Below, one piece after another: positions 22,242 through 31,484 of a DNA stretch of 57,885 nt. A model generated the notes under the pieces. It had not been told where the DNA came from and searched no databases. It saw nothing but the letters and a program-made list of their open reading frames with translations. Within the stretch, counting starts at the first letter, position 1. Every line of letters begins with the position of its first letter. Location: NCBI GenBank assembly GCA_022781925.1, contig JALESO010000026.1, positions 1 to 57,885 of the forward strand. The letters are read 5' to 3'. This DNA comes from Lachnospiraceae bacterium (GTDB taxonomy: Bacteria > Bacillota > Clostridia > Lachnospirales > Lachnospiraceae). The position numbers and the translations under genes were made by a program.

Positions 22242-23186
22242 ATGAGATTAGGAACATACAAGGGCATCCATATGGCCCACCCGAACACAGAAGTGACCGA
22301 GCACGAGGTCATGAACGTGTTAAAAAAGAAGCAGAAAGAATACGCGGTTGCCACAAATATCGATGACCGCTGCGCACAGGAAGGCGATCAGGCCATTCTG
22401 GATTTTGAGGGCATTTACAACGGACAGACCATCCCTCATGGAAACGGAAACAATTTTGCACTGACCATCGGTGCAAAAGCGTTCTTACCGGAATTTGACG
22501 AGGCATTGGTTGGGAAAAATCCGGGCGACACCTTCGATATCAACGTTACATTTGCACCGGATTACCGCATCAGCGCCATGCAGAACCGCTCCGTTGTATT
22601 CCACACAACTGTAAAGAAACTTCGTCTGATGGACTATCAGCCGATTGATGATGAGTTTGCAAAAGATTTTTCTGAATATGAGACACTGGAAGAATGGAAG
22701 GAAGAAATTCTGTCAAATTTAAAGGCGCGCCGTGAAACTTCCGTCCGGGAAAAATTTTCACGGGAAGTCATGGCAAAAATCGTTGCCGATTCTGATATTC
22801 CGATTGATGAAGATCTGAAAGAAGAAATGACACAGATTTTTTATGATGATTTTCTGGATGAGCTGGAGATGAATCAGATTCCTCTGGAACTGTACTGCAA
22901 ACGCTCCGGTCATACCGAAGATGAAATCTATGCTGACAAAGAGCAGGAAGCTGTAGAAGCCATTCAGGCTCAGAGTGTGCTGCATGCAGTTGCCGCTGCG
23001 GAACATATCAGCGTCACTCCGGAAGAACTTGCCGAAGAACTGAAGGCAATCGCACTGGAAGAGGAAGAAGATCCGGAAGAATTTGTGGATTCTCTGGAAG
23101 AGGAAGATGTGGAAAGCATTGCCGATCAGTTGACGATGGACAAAACGATGGCCTTCATATTGGACAGCGTGGTTTTTGAGGATTAA
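22242..23186 (+). CDS. Trigger-factor-like peptidyl-prolyl isomerase without ribosome-binding domain
   Basis: The 314-residue protein has an FKBP-type isomerase domain (about residues 45-135: GDQAILDFEGIYNGQTI, LTIGAKAFLPEFDEALVGK, TFAPDYR) and a trigger-factor-type helical C-terminal chaperone domain (about 140-314, beginning IDDEFAKDFSEYETLEEW). Trigger factor is normally about 430 residues with an N-terminal ribosome-binding domain that contains GFRxGKxP; it is missing here, and the first 40 residues form only a short lead-in. The acidic run EEEEDPEEFVDSLEEED lies near the end. It probably assists folding of a specific class of protein away from the ribosome. A full-length tig may exist elsewhere. 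Confidence 0.88.
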   Translation: MRLGTYKGIHMAHPNTEVTEHEVMNVLKKKQKEYAVATNIDDRCAQEGDQAILDFEGIYNGQTIPHGNGNNFALTIGAKAFLPEFDEALVGKNPGDTFDINVTFAPDYRISAMQNRSVVFHTTVKKLRLMDYQPIDDEFAKDFSEYETLEEWKEEILSNLKARRETSVREKFSREVMAKIVADSDIPIDEDLKEEMTQIFYDDFLDELEMNQIPLELYCKRSGHTEDEIYADKEQEAVEAIQAQSVLHAVAAAEHISVTPEELAEELKAIALEEEEDPEEFVDSLEEEDVESIADQLTMDKTMAFILDSVVFED

Positions 23187-23230
23187 GAGTATGGCCGTCA
23201 TATTGAACAGCGTGGTTTAGGATGATTAAT

Positions 23231-23302
23231 AGGAGAAGAATTCAGATGAGTGCTTTGGGCTAAGACGCCCTGCATCACTAATCTGAGTTCTTCTCCTTTT
23301 TA
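23231..23302 (+). terminator. Terminator with GGGCTAAGACGCCC loop
   Basis: AGGAGAAGAATTCAGAT pairs with ATCTGAGTTCTTCTCCT and is followed by TTTTTA. Its loop contains GGGCTAAGACGCCCTGC, like the loop of the terminator after degV. Confidence 0.88.
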
Positions 23303-23421
23303 CGTTGTGAACACGCTGTCTCTATTCCGGCCACGAGCCGCTATGCATTACTACTCTACGTTTTCTCCTCTTTTACGTTGTGAACACGCTGTCTCTATTC
23401 CGGCCACGAGCCGCTATGCAT
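23291..23421. repeat. Two tandem copies of a 73-bp intergenic repeat
   Basis: TTTTACGTTGTGAACACGC and TGTCTCTATTCCGGCCACGA, GCCGCTATGCAT occur at 23297 and 23370 with almost no differences. The start, TTTACGTTGTGA, resembles TTTACGTTATGA in the repeats after degV. Confidence 0.88.
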
Positions 23422-23492
23422 ACCCGTATATTTTTTGTAATTCTGCCAATACTAGTGTCGCAAACGAAAACGCTGTATTTGGAGGACTGAAC

Positions 23493-23759
23493 ATGAGTAA
23501 AAATACGCACACAAATAGCAATACACATGACACGAATTGTCACAGAAATTATAGTGGGCCAAGCAAGGATGCTATTTCAACTGATACTTTTGAACAGGCG
23601 GATAAAACCGATGATTTTGACTATGATTATCTGGGAAAATCGGCTTCTGCCAATGACCAGACCGGTCTGATCCCGTCCGGCCCGCAAAATGATAATGAAA
23701 TCGAATCTTATCAGGATGTGTTTCCTTTCGCGCCTCCCCTGTTGAAAAAAGAAGAATAA
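23493..23759 (+). CDS. Small hydrophilic protein of unknown function
   Basis: An 88-residue frame starts at an ATG with GGAGG eight bases upstream. It is rich in Asn, Thr, His, Asp and Ser, has no hydrophobic core or membrane segment, and ends PPLLKKEE; it looks disordered. I recognise no family. The open frame extends 81 codons further upstream, but that part is the tandem repeat DNA and has no ribosome site. The ribosome site and codon choice support it modestly; a non-coding region is possible. Confidence 0.55.
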   Translation: MSKNTHTNSNTHDTNCHRNYSGPSKDAISTDTFEQADKTDDFDYDYLGKSASANDQTGLIPSGPQNDNEIESYQDVFPFAPPLLKKEE

Positions 23760-23929
23760 TACACCACCCTCTGGCTCAGAATCTAAAAACAGTTTCAACC
23801 ACATCTTACGTTTTGTAACGTAAATCTGTGTGCACCATAAAACACTGAATTGTCAAAAAATTATATGTGTACGTGGCACGCAGTGCCGTCATATGGATGG
23901 CTTTTTCACTGTGTAAATAGCGAAAACGA

Positions 23930-24092
23930 GGCATCCTGTCAGGGAAAGCGATTAAGTGAGTGACGGAGTTTTGCGAGTTTTGCGCGAGTGGGAACGACCT
24001 CTTTTTCAGGCGTGGGAGCGAGCGCGATAAAACCGAAGCAAAACGATGGTAACGAGCGTCTAGCGTCCCGACAGGATGCTCCGTTTTCGTAT
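23930..24092. repeat. 163-bp imperfect inverted repeat element
   Basis: The left end CGAAAACGAGGCATCCTGTC and GGGA pairs with TCCCGACAGGATGC and TCCGTTTTCG on the right, with one or two bulges. Inner segments (GAGTGACGGAGTTTTG / CAAAACGATGGTAACGAGCG) also pair roughly. The element fills most of the gap between the convergent genes at 23759 and 24127. There are no transposase genes or obvious target duplications; it may be a MITE-like or REP-like unit. Confidence 0.7.
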
Positions 24093-24126
24093 TAAAAATC
24101 AAATTAAATCAAATTTTAAGCCACCC

Positions 24127-25491
24127 CTACACAACCTTGTGGTCCAGCCATTTCCGTCTATGGAACCGGATCGTAAACACAATGCCCCGCACGGTCCAGT
24201 CGGTAAACATTCCGATCCACACCGCGATCGGTCCAAATCCCTGCACCCGGCAAAGGTAGATACACAGACTCACACGGAAGATCCACATAGAGCAGGTGGA
24301 CAATATCATGGAGAATTTAACATCTCCTGCTGCACGCAGTCCATATGGCGGGATAAATGCCGGCACCCAGATGATCGGTTTTACGATGGTGATCACCGTC
24401 ATCATGAAAAAGCACATATCCGCACTGGCTGGTTCCATACCGGCCAGCATGGTGATCGGCTTTGTCAGTACCCAGATTACGAGGCAGCAGACGATAACCA
24501 CAAATTCGGACACTACCGCAAGTTTCTTGATATAATACACGGCCTGCTCTTTTTCACCGGCACCGATACACTGACCGACAATGGTCATCAGACCGATTCC
24601 GATTCCCAGTGCCGCTATACCGTTTAAGTTTTCCAGAATGATCGTCATGGCCTGCGCCGCAATCGCTGTGGTTCCGAGGGTGGATACCGTAGACTGGATC
24701 GCAAGTTTACCAAACTGGAACATACCATTTTCGATACCGGACGGGATTCCCACGGAAAGTATGATCAGGATCAGTTTCATATCCGGACGGATGCTGAAAT
24801 AATCCCGGATGACGATTTCCTGTTTCGGCACGCGCTGACGGCAGATCATGATAATGGACATCAGGATACGGGACACCAACGTGGAGATAGCCGCACCGGC
24901 TACACCCATATTAAATCCAAAGATCAATATCGCATTTCCGGCAATGTTTGCCAGGTTACACAAAGCAGAAATGGTCATCGGCAGTCTGGAATTTCCCTCT
25001 GCCCGGAAAAATGCCGCATTCGCGTCAAACAATCCGATAAATGGGAAAGACAGCGCCGTGATCAGAAAATAGATCTGGGAATTGTCCATAACTTCCTGCT
25101 CTACATTTCCGAAAATCAGCCGAAGCAGAGGATGGCGGAACGCGATACACACAGCCATCAGTCCGATGGAAATCACCAGCATTGCCAGCAATACCTGACG
25201 GGCCGCCTTATTACATGCTTTGACATCTTTTCGTCCAAGATACTGGGAACAGATGATGGCGCCACCTGCCGTCAGTGCCGTAAACACCTGGATAACCAGC
25301 ACGTTGATGGAATCCACCAGCGAAACCGCAGAAATAGCTGCACTTCCCACATTGCTGACCATCATACTGTCCACGGTTCCCATCAGGGAATTCAACAACT
25401 GTTCCACCATCAGCGGTATCAGCAATACCTTCAGATCGTGGTTGGAAAAGAGCAGCTTACTCTCATCAATCTTCTGTTTTTGTTTTCTCAA
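24127..25491 (-). CDS. MATE family efflux transporter
   Basis: The 454-residue protein has twelve hydrophobic segments in two similar halves, as in MATE exporters that expel drugs or cationic compounds by Na+ or H+ antiport. Typical text includes PLMVEQLLNSLMGTVDSMMV, ISAVSLVDSINVLVIQVFTA, GGAIICSQYLGRKD, LPMTISALCNLANIAGNAIL and GIGIGLMTIVGQCIGAGEKE. The start is TTG, overlapping the end of the GDPD gene by four bases (TTGA), behind AAGGTGAG; no ATG lies close. Translational coupling to the GDPD gene follows. The substrate is unknown. Length is normal. Confidence 0.93.
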   Translation of the reverse strand: MRKQKQKIDESKLLFSNHDLKVLLIPLMVEQLLNSLMGTVDSMMVSNVGSAAISAVSLVDSINVLVIQVFTALTAGGAIICSQYLGRKDVKACNKAARQVLLAMLVISIGLMAVCIAFRHPLLRLIFGNVEQEVMDNSQIYFLITALSFPFIGLFDANAAFFRAEGNSRLPMTISALCNLANIAGNAILIFGFNMGVAGAAISTLVSRILMSIIMICRQRVPKQEIVIRDYFSIRPDMKLILIILSVGIPSGIENGMFQFGKLAIQSTVSTLGTTAIAAQAMTIILENLNGIAALGIGIGLMTIVGQCIGAGEKEQAVYYIKKLAVVSEFVVIVCCLVIWVLTKPITMLAGMEPASADMCFFMMTVITIVKPIIWVPAFIPPYGLRAAGDVKFSMILSTCSMWIFRVSLCIYLCRVQGFGPIAVWIGMFTDWTVRGIVFTIRFHRRKWLDHKVV

Positions 25492-26342
25492 CTCAATCTC
25501 ACCTTTTCCCCTTCTTCTGGCAGAAAACTGTCAAAAATAAACATATCAAATACACCGCGGGCCGCTTCCAGTTCAGCCTGACTTTTGATTGTCCATGCCG
25601 CGGTTTTTACTTTAAATAATTTCCGGCACATCCGAAATCCCCGGATATGTCGGTCTTTGTGATTATAGGATATAAAATCCGGTTTCGCACAGAAGTTCAG
25701 CAACAGATTTGTCAGGAAAAAACGCATGATCTGAGGCATCTTATCCTCGCTGTGAAAGAAATCCATAGACAACTGTCCACGCAACACCTTCGGATCATGT
25801 CTGCGATACCAGACCAGCGCCAGCGGATTAAAACATTCCATGCAATAAACACCGTTATACTGAGACAGCATCGCAGCTGCAGCCTCCGTAGTTGCCATAT
25901 AATCAAAGCCGACCTTGATCTCCACCACAAGGGGCACTCTGCCGTTGACCAGTTCCAGCACAGCAGAAAAAAGCGGTATCTTTTCTGTACTGTTCTTCAA
26001 AGAATACTGCTCCAGTTCCGCATACGTTAATTCTGTTAATTTCTTATGTACACCGCACATGCGCTTCAGGTCAAAATCATGGAAAACCACAAGTTTTCCG
26101 TCCTTTGTAAGCTGCACATCCAGTTCCATGCCAAAGCCCTGATCCACGGCTTTTCGGAACGCAGCCAGACTGTTTTCCGGTGCTTCCGAATCATTGTCAA
26201 ACAGTCCGCGGTGAGCGATCATCGTATGATCAAAGGCTGCAAAAGAACGTGTTTTTTCCGTTTCCGGTCGAAGCATGCACACGCTTAACCCCAGTAATCC
26301 AACAATGATTGCAGCGGCAATCAGAATACCTGTCAGTATCAT
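25488..26342 (-). CDS. Glycerophosphodiester phosphodiesterase
   Basis: GDPDs hydrolyse glycerophosphodiesters to glycerol-3-phosphate and an alcohol. The 284-residue protein has an N-terminal hydrophobic segment (about residues 4-22) and the catalytic HRG and HD pair: MIAHRGLFDNDSEAPENSLA, GFGMELDVQLTKDGKLVVFHD, then VPLVVEIKVG. E and D ligands for the metal lie in MELDVQL. The TM segment suggests that the catalytic part faces outwards. It is cotranscribed with the MATE gene (4-base overlap). Catalytic residues are complete. Confidence 0.93.
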   Translation of the reverse strand: MILTGILIAAAIIVGLLGLSVCMLRPETEKTRSFAAFDHTMIAHRGLFDNDSEAPENSLAAFRKAVDQGFGMELDVQLTKDGKLVVFHDFDLKRMCGVHKKLTELTYAELEQYSLKNSTEKIPLFSAVLELVNGRVPLVVEIKVGFDYMATTEAAAAMLSQYNGVYCMECFNPLALVWYRRHDPKVLRGQLSMDFFHSEDKMPQIMRFFLTNLLLNFCAKPDFISYNHKDRHIRGFRMCRKLFKVKTAAWTIKSQAELEAARGVFDMFIFDSFLPEEGEKVRLS

Positions 26343-26441
26343 TCCTGTTATTTTTCCTCCACATCAGTATCATTCATCTGCTTCACATCCGCATATCACA
26401 ATGCAGATAATATTATTTAGATGAACCGCACCTGATTTTCT

Positions 26442-26918
26442 CTATGCCTGTACTTTATTCAGGAAATGCTCCCATTCTACCACTGCTTTTTCAAATTCCA
26501 CTTCTACCCAATAGGTATCTTCTTCTACATCGACAGCGATCTCACAGCAGCATTCACCGCCATTTTTTGCAGGCTTTGGCGTAACTACAAATACTTTTCC
26601 ATCTTCCTGCATTTTCTGAAAGATCTCTTTAAACTGATCTTCCGGAATATCCTGATCCGGTACTTCACGCTGAAGCACATTGTTCGCGTCATAATATTTT
26701 GCACCCTCCAGCAAAAAACGTGTGATCACCGGAGATTTGAAACGGATCTCTGTGTCATCCAGATAACGATCCGCCAGGGTATCATTGGATGGGTTGTTAT
26801 GTCTTGCTGCTACCCCCAGCAGAACCATCGTCATAAGACCCGGATTAAACTCCATTTTTTTCACTTCTGCATCCTGGAACATAAATTTGTCCAGTTCGTT
26901 TACACATTTATACTTCAT
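26442..26918 (-). CDS. Conserved hypothetical protein
   Basis: A 158-residue soluble acidic protein starting MKYKCVNELDKFMFQDAEV. The N-terminal half has hydrophobic blocks (FNPGLMTMVLLGVAARHNN, TEIRFKSPVITRFLLEGAK) and the C-terminal half mixes acidic and aromatic residues (CCCEIAVDVEEDTYWVEVEF, VVEWEHFLNKV). I do not recognise a family or catalytic motif. It has a modest ribosome site and codon use like its neighbours, and the reading frame is long without alternatives. It is a single gene; the neighbouring gap 26343-26441 holds nothing notable. Confidence 0.7.
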   Translation of the reverse strand: MKYKCVNELDKFMFQDAEVKKMEFNPGLMTMVLLGVAARHNNPSNDTLADRYLDDTEIRFKSPVITRFLLEGAKYYDANNVLQREVPDQDIPEDQFKEIFQKMQEDGKVFVVTPKPAKNGGECCCEIAVDVEEDTYWVEVEFEKAVVEWEHFLNKVQA

Positions 26919-27097
26919 ATTCTGTTCTCACTTTCCAGCTTTTTTCTAACATAGATTATAAGTACAATGCATTATTTTTGCAAGCATGATTCTGTACTTA
27001 TAAAAACAGCTGTCAGATCTTATAGATATGTTTTTCAAACTGACTAACAGTATTAGTCAATCACAATAACACATATATGAATAGGTCATGTTTCATA

Positions 27098-27153
27098 AAA
27101 AATGCCCTCTTTCAAATAAACAGTTTTTACTGTCTGTCTAAAAGAGAGCATAT
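27098..27153 (-). terminator. Terminator downstream of lrgAB
   Basis: AATGCCCTCTTT and AAAGAGAGCATT pair imperfectly; an inner CAGT / ACTG stem fills the loop. TTTTTT follows on the minus strand. The rest of the gap 26919-27284 is AT-rich with no visible gene. Confidence 0.7.
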
Positions 27154-27284
27154 TACTCATAATAAGCTGCTTTTCATTTTTCTGATATTGTTTTCTGCTC
27201 AGCACTTACAAAATCATCTGCCTTGCTTCATCGTTTAAGCATACGGAATCCGCTTCATATCTATGAAACCACATACTTTATATG

Positions 27285-27977
27285 CTATATAATATGTGAA
27301 AAAATAGGTGCAACGATAACCGTCAGAATACCTGCAACGGCGATGGAGAGTCCGCCCATGGCGCCCTCGATCTCACCCATTTCCAGTGCTTTTGCAGTAC
27401 CGATCGCATGTGCGGAAGTACCCAGTCCAACTCCTTTTGCCACCGGATGTGTAACATGGAATAACTTGTATACAAAATCCGCCAGCACATTTCCAACCAC
27501 ACCGGTGATAATAATAACCGCAACGGTAATCGTCACAATACCATTCAGTTCTTCCGACACACCCATACCGATTGCTGTTGTGATAGACTTCGGCAGCAAT
27601 GTCACAAACATATCATGCTCCAGATGGAAGATCAGGCACAATACCAGAATACAGACAGCACTGGTCAGGACACCTGAGATAATACCACCCATAATGGCTT
27701 TCCAGTTTTTCTTCAGCAGTTCCATCTGCTCGTACAGCGGAATTGCCAGACATACGGTGGCCGGTGTCAGCAGATAACTTAAAAGCTGTGCACCATCATT
27801 ATATGTATCATAATCAATATGGAACCCTACCAGGACCAAAATAATGATCACGATAGAAATCAGTAACGGATTTAACAATGCAAATTTAAATTTCTTTTTC
27901 AGCAATACTCCGACTTCATATGCAAGGATACTCACCAGTACGCCGAAAAACATAGAATTATTCAGAATGTCCTTCAT
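27285..27977 (-). CDS. lrgB: LrgB-type membrane protein
   Basis: The 230-residue protein has about six transmembrane segments and matches LrgB/CidB, which with LrgA/CidA forms a holin/antiholin-like pair tied to murein-hydrolase control and, in some organisms, pyruvate or glycolate transport. Text typical of the family: SKSITTAIGMGVSEELNG (LPKSITTAIGM), GVGLGTSAHAIGTAKALEMG, EIEGAMGGLSIAVAGILTV. The start was set at MKDILNN, with GAGGAG 11 bases upstream, which overlaps the end of lrgA by 20 bases; the upstream frame extends only 8 codons. It is the second gene of the pair. Confidence 0.92.
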   Translation of the reverse strand: MKDILNNSMFFGVLVSILAYEVGVLLKKKFKFALLNPLLISIVIIILVLVGFHIDYDTYNDGAQLLSYLLTPATVCLAIPLYEQMELLKKNWKAIMGGIISGVLTSAVCILVLCLIFHLEHDMFVTLLPKSITTAIGMGVSEELNGIVTITVAVIIITGVVGNVLADFVYKLFHVTHPVAKGVGLGTSAHAIGTAKALEMGEIEGAMGGLSIAVAGILTVIVAPIFSHII

Positions 27978-28332
27978 TTTTCTTACGCTCCTCTGCTTCA
28001 ATCATCGTCTGTGTTACTTTTCCGGAAACACCCATAACTACAATTGTGGATACAAACAAGATCACAATTATCGGAATCAGCACTGGTTTTAATGTATCCC
28101 ATGCGTTCAGCAGACCGACACCTGCCGGAATAAACATCATCGGCATGATCTCGATCAGAAATTTTCCCGCATCCTGAACCGCTTCCACCTTCAGCACTTT
28201 CGTTTCCAGCAGGACAAACATCAGCACAAGTCCGTAAATACTTGCCGGAATCGGCAGCGGCAATACATATTTCAATGCCTCTCCTATAAAAGAAATAAAA
28301 AGAATAATGACAAATTGACGAATATACTTCAT
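27958..28332 (-). CDS. lrgA: LrgA/CidA-type membrane protein
   Basis: The 124-residue protein has four transmembrane segments in the LrgA/CidA pattern (FVIILFISFIGEALKYVL, LPIPASIYGLVLMFVLLET, FIPAGVGLLNAWDTLKPVL). It is the first gene of the lrgAB unit and overlaps lrgB by 20 bases. GAGGCG precedes the ATG. A LytSR-type two-component system, which often controls this pair, is not adjacent. Confidence 0.92.
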   Translation of the reverse strand: MKYIRQFVIILFISFIGEALKYVLPLPIPASIYGLVLMFVLLETKVLKVEAVQDAGKFLIEIMPMMFIPAGVGLLNAWDTLKPVLIPIIVILFVSTIVVMGVSGKVTQTMIEAEERKKNEGHSE

Positions 28333-28473
28333 AATAACGCCTCTTTTCCCTGGTCAAAAAGTCTACATTTTACGATAACATTTTTCCTAAAAATGCAATT
28401 CAGTTTTCTCAGTTATTATACCAGTTTCTGTACTATTTGCAATACATTGGTGCTACCAATTTATAGAAATAAG

Positions 28474-28542
28474 AAAAAATTGTGTTATTTACATATAAAC
28501 GATGCATATTCTTACACACGCTATGTAAATAGCACAATTTTC
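28474..28542. terminator. Hairpin between lrgAB and the YfhO-like gene
   Basis: AAAATTGTGTTATTTACATA and TATGTAAATAGCACAATTTT pair over 20 bases with one mismatch, and runs of A and T flank them. It probably ends transcription of the YfhO-like gene on the minus strand; it also lies upstream of lrgA's control region, in a gap with no other visible gene. Confidence 0.7.
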
Positions 28543-28570
28543 TACTTAAATCCACAAATCTATTTTCCAA

Positions 28571-31258
28571 TTATCTGCTGCGCAATCTTCGTTTCTGTAA
28601 GATAGTTCCTGCCGCCCATACCGCATACAGCAGCACAGACAGCATGCTTGCCAGTTTTCCATACGTTTCTCCCGGAGGGTCAAGCCGCAGATCCACCGTA
28701 TGGGTTCCTGCAGTTACCTTTGCACCGGCAAAAGCAGTATTCACCATTTCCAGATCCTTTTCTTTTCCATCCACGTACAGCTTCAATCCTTTTTGCATCG
28801 GAATGGATGTAACGAAATAGCCATCCTCTCCGGCAGTGATCTCACAACTGAGCACACTGTTTTTATTCCACTGCTCCTCCGGAAGCAGTTTGGCAGACTG
28901 CACCTGTTTTTTCTGGAACAGTTTTGTCGGGAAACGATAGCATCCTATCTCTGTCAGATCATAGGTTCCCGCAGACACTTTCAGGGATATATACTTGTCC
29001 CTGCCCTTTTCCTTCAGCATATAGGAAAAACAGTTGTTTTCATTCGGATACGGCGCATCCAGACCGGAAAGCTTATTTCTCCTTCCGTTTGCTGAAATGA
29101 TCACCGGATCCTCTGTATGATTTTTCACCTGAAACCGGAAATACAGCGTTCCGTTCTTCATATCCGGATCCAACGAAATCCGGATGACGCCGCCTTCTGT
29201 GGCGGTGATCCGATAACCGTTTTTGATGGCTGTGATCTGTATCTGACTATCGTGGCTGACTTCTTCCGCGTCCAGTCCCGGCAGTGGAACCTCTTCCATC
29301 TCAGATACTTTTACCGTTTTCTGCTTACTGTTTTCTACCACAGTATATCGGCTCAGTGCCGTCATTTTTTCCAGATCATCCAGAGACGCAAACTGTTCAT
29401 CCGAAATATAGTCTGCCGTGGTATAGGCAATCGGCAGCACATCCGTATTTTCCGCAATGACATATTTGCCCTTCTGCTGCAAAACGGAATAGCCCGAAGG
29501 CATCTTATTCTCTGTCGTCAGGATATAGCGTTCCCCCATCAGCTGTGCAAACAGCGGGTTGCGCTCTTCCAGCAATGCCGTCCGGTTATTGATCTGTATC
29601 GGCATTTTCACAATATTATAATAGAAATTCTGGTACAGCGGATTCGTGACAGAGGAATACATATTCGCACTCTGCTGTCCGTAAAATAACAGGGCGTTAC
29701 AGTCTTTCTTTGTATCCGTCAGCTTGTCGCAGCGATACAAACGATTACTGCAAATTGCCTGTAACTCTTCTTCTGTAAATTCCTCCGATGCAGTGTCAGC
29801 GTCTGTACCGGAAGTTACACTGCTTTCCGTACCGATATCCTGAACGACATTTGCATCAGAAATCTGATTCGTATCTGTGCCGACTGTCTGCTCTACATTT
29901 GCACCGAGAATCTGACTGGCTTCTGCATTGGAAATTCCCTGCCAGCCTTCCATAGACGCCGCACCCAAATAGATAAAAAATGGCATGACGAACAGACCGA
30001 CATAGCGAAACATTCCTGTTCCATACAGACTCCGCCGCTCTTCTTCCGCCTCCGTCAGACGCTCCCGTTTTCGCAAAATCAGATCCACCAAAACAATGAC
30101 AAGCAGCACCGCACCATCCAGTGCCACCCAGGTAAACCACGCCTGTTTCCGCTGGGTCAGCATCACGATCGCAAAGATCAGAAACGGCCACAACCGCCAC
30201 TGCGTCTCACCCTGACGGATTTTCTGAAATACTTTCATACAATAGTAGATAACCACCGGCACAAATGGCATCAGTATTTTTCCTCTGGCATACAATGTCG
30301 CATTCAGCACATAGGATGCCACACCAAAAAGACTTCCCGCCAGAAGCAGGGCACATTGCCAGCGGACTTCCCGCAGTCGAAGCCCTAAAACCAGAAGATA
30401 CAGACACAACAGCGTCAGTCCCAGTCCGTAGGGATCATACAGCAGATTTTTAATATTCGGCACCACCAGATCCGCCCATGTAGTGGCTTTTTCTCCACTG
30501 TGTCTGTGTTCCAGGATCGTCATAAAGGTCGGCAAAAGCAGCATCATTGCCATTCCAACGGATAAGATCACACTGGTCACACCCTGAAACAGCAGCACTC
30601 TGCGTCCCTTAGCGTCTTCCCTGCGCAGCATTCCAACCGCAAACCAGCCGATCACCGCCAGACATGCGATTGCATAGTAAAAGCTGTGCAGATAGACCAG
30701 CGTCAGACAGATGCTCATCAGCGCAAATCTGCGTTTTTTCAGGGAAATCAATGCCAGCAGTAAAAACGGCATGTAATTCACGAACATGATCTGCCGATGT
30801 GTCTGGAAAAAACATCCGGCCAGCAAAAAGAGCATGCTTCCAAAAAATGCAACATACGGTGTCATTCCCTTTATTCTGAGCCAGAGCTGCATCAGCAGTA
30901 CCGATGCCAGATAGCTGCTCAGTGCATAGACCGGGATCAGCACCGTCATAGGCACCTGTGGAAGCAGACATCCTAGGATAATGTCCGGCCGATAATAGCC
31001 ATAATAGGCAAACTGAAATCCGTTGCTTCCGCCACCCAGGGAAATCCAGGACGGTGCCAGGGTTTTCTCCTGAATACATACTTTCCGGATCGTTTCCGCC
31101 AGAGTCACATGCTGACTGTACCAGTCCGTGGTGGATCCGTAGAAACAGCCCTCCGGCCAGATCAGACGGATCAGCAGTACAAATACCGCCACCAGGATCC
31201 CGGTAAAGATCACGGTCTGCAGGACCTCTTTTTTTCTATCTTCATTTTGTTTCATCAT
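28571..31258 (-). CDS. YfhO-like polytopic membrane protein
   Basis: The 895-residue protein starts with a membrane helix (VIFTGILVAVFVLLIRLI) and has many further hydrophobic segments in its first half. STTDWYSQHVTLAETIR, WISLGGGSNGFQFAYYGYY and a long extracytoplasmic domain with a final membrane helix (ASMLSVLLYAVWAAGTIL) fit YfhO-family proteins, GT-C-fold enzymes or helpers that glycosylate surface polymers such as lipoteichoic acid. An N/T/S-rich low-complexity stretch (about residues 445-500) links the membrane half to the outer domain. The start was moved five codons in, to ATG ATG, behind GAGGT; the upstream GTG has no ribosome site. No other gene of the pathway is adjacent. Function inferred. 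Confidence 0.8.
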   Translation of the reverse strand: MMKQNEDRKKEVLQTVIFTGILVAVFVLLIRLIWPEGCFYGSTTDWYSQHVTLAETIRKVCIQEKTLAPSWISLGGGSNGFQFAYYGYYRPDIILGCLLPQVPMTVLIPVYALSSYLASVLLMQLWLRIKGMTPYVAFFGSMLFLLAGCFFQTHRQIMFVNYMPFLLLALISLKKRRFALMSICLTLVYLHSFYYAIACLAVIGWFAVGMLRREDAKGRRVLLFQGVTSVILSVGMAMMLLLPTFMTILEHRHSGEKATTWADLVVPNIKNLLYDPYGLGLTLLCLYLLVLGLRLREVRWQCALLLAGSLFGVASYVLNATLYARGKILMPFVPVVIYYCMKVFQKIRQGETQWRLWPFLIFAIVMLTQRKQAWFTWVALDGAVLLVIVLVDLILRKRERLTEAEEERRSLYGTGMFRYVGLFVMPFFIYLGAASMEGWQGISNAEASQILGANVEQTVGTDTNQISDANVVQDIGTESSVTSGTDADTASEEFTEEELQAICSNRLYRCDKLTDTKKDCNALLFYGQQSANMYSSVTNPLYQNFYYNIVKMPIQINNRTALLEERNPLFAQLMGERYILTTENKMPSGYSVLQQKGKYVIAENTDVLPIAYTTADYISDEQFASLDDLEKMTALSRYTVVENSKQKTVKVSEMEEVPLPGLDAEEVSHDSQIQITAIKNGYRITATEGGVIRISLDPDMKNGTLYFRFQVKNHTEDPVIISANGRRNKLSGLDAPYPNENNCFSYMLKEKGRDKYISLKVSAGTYDLTEIGCYRFPTKLFQKKQVQSAKLLPEEQWNKNSVLSCEITAGEDGYFVTSIPMQKGLKLYVDGKEKDLEMVNTAFAGAKVTAGTHTVDLRLDPPGETYGKLASMLSVLLYAVWAAGTILQKRRLRSR

Positions 31259-31484
31259 TCTCACATACCTCACCCGTCACACGCATCCAAACAAATTCGG
31301 TTTCTTCCATGAAGTTTCTTCATCTTCCTGAAATGGAACACTTTTCAGGTCAAATACACTTGATACTTAACTTACAGATCCATCTCCTATGGAAATGATG
31401 TCTTCCCTTGTGTGACTTGTCCAGTATAGCAGAGAATTTTGAAAATCCCCTATTGAAATTCTGAATTTTTCTTAATATTTACAT

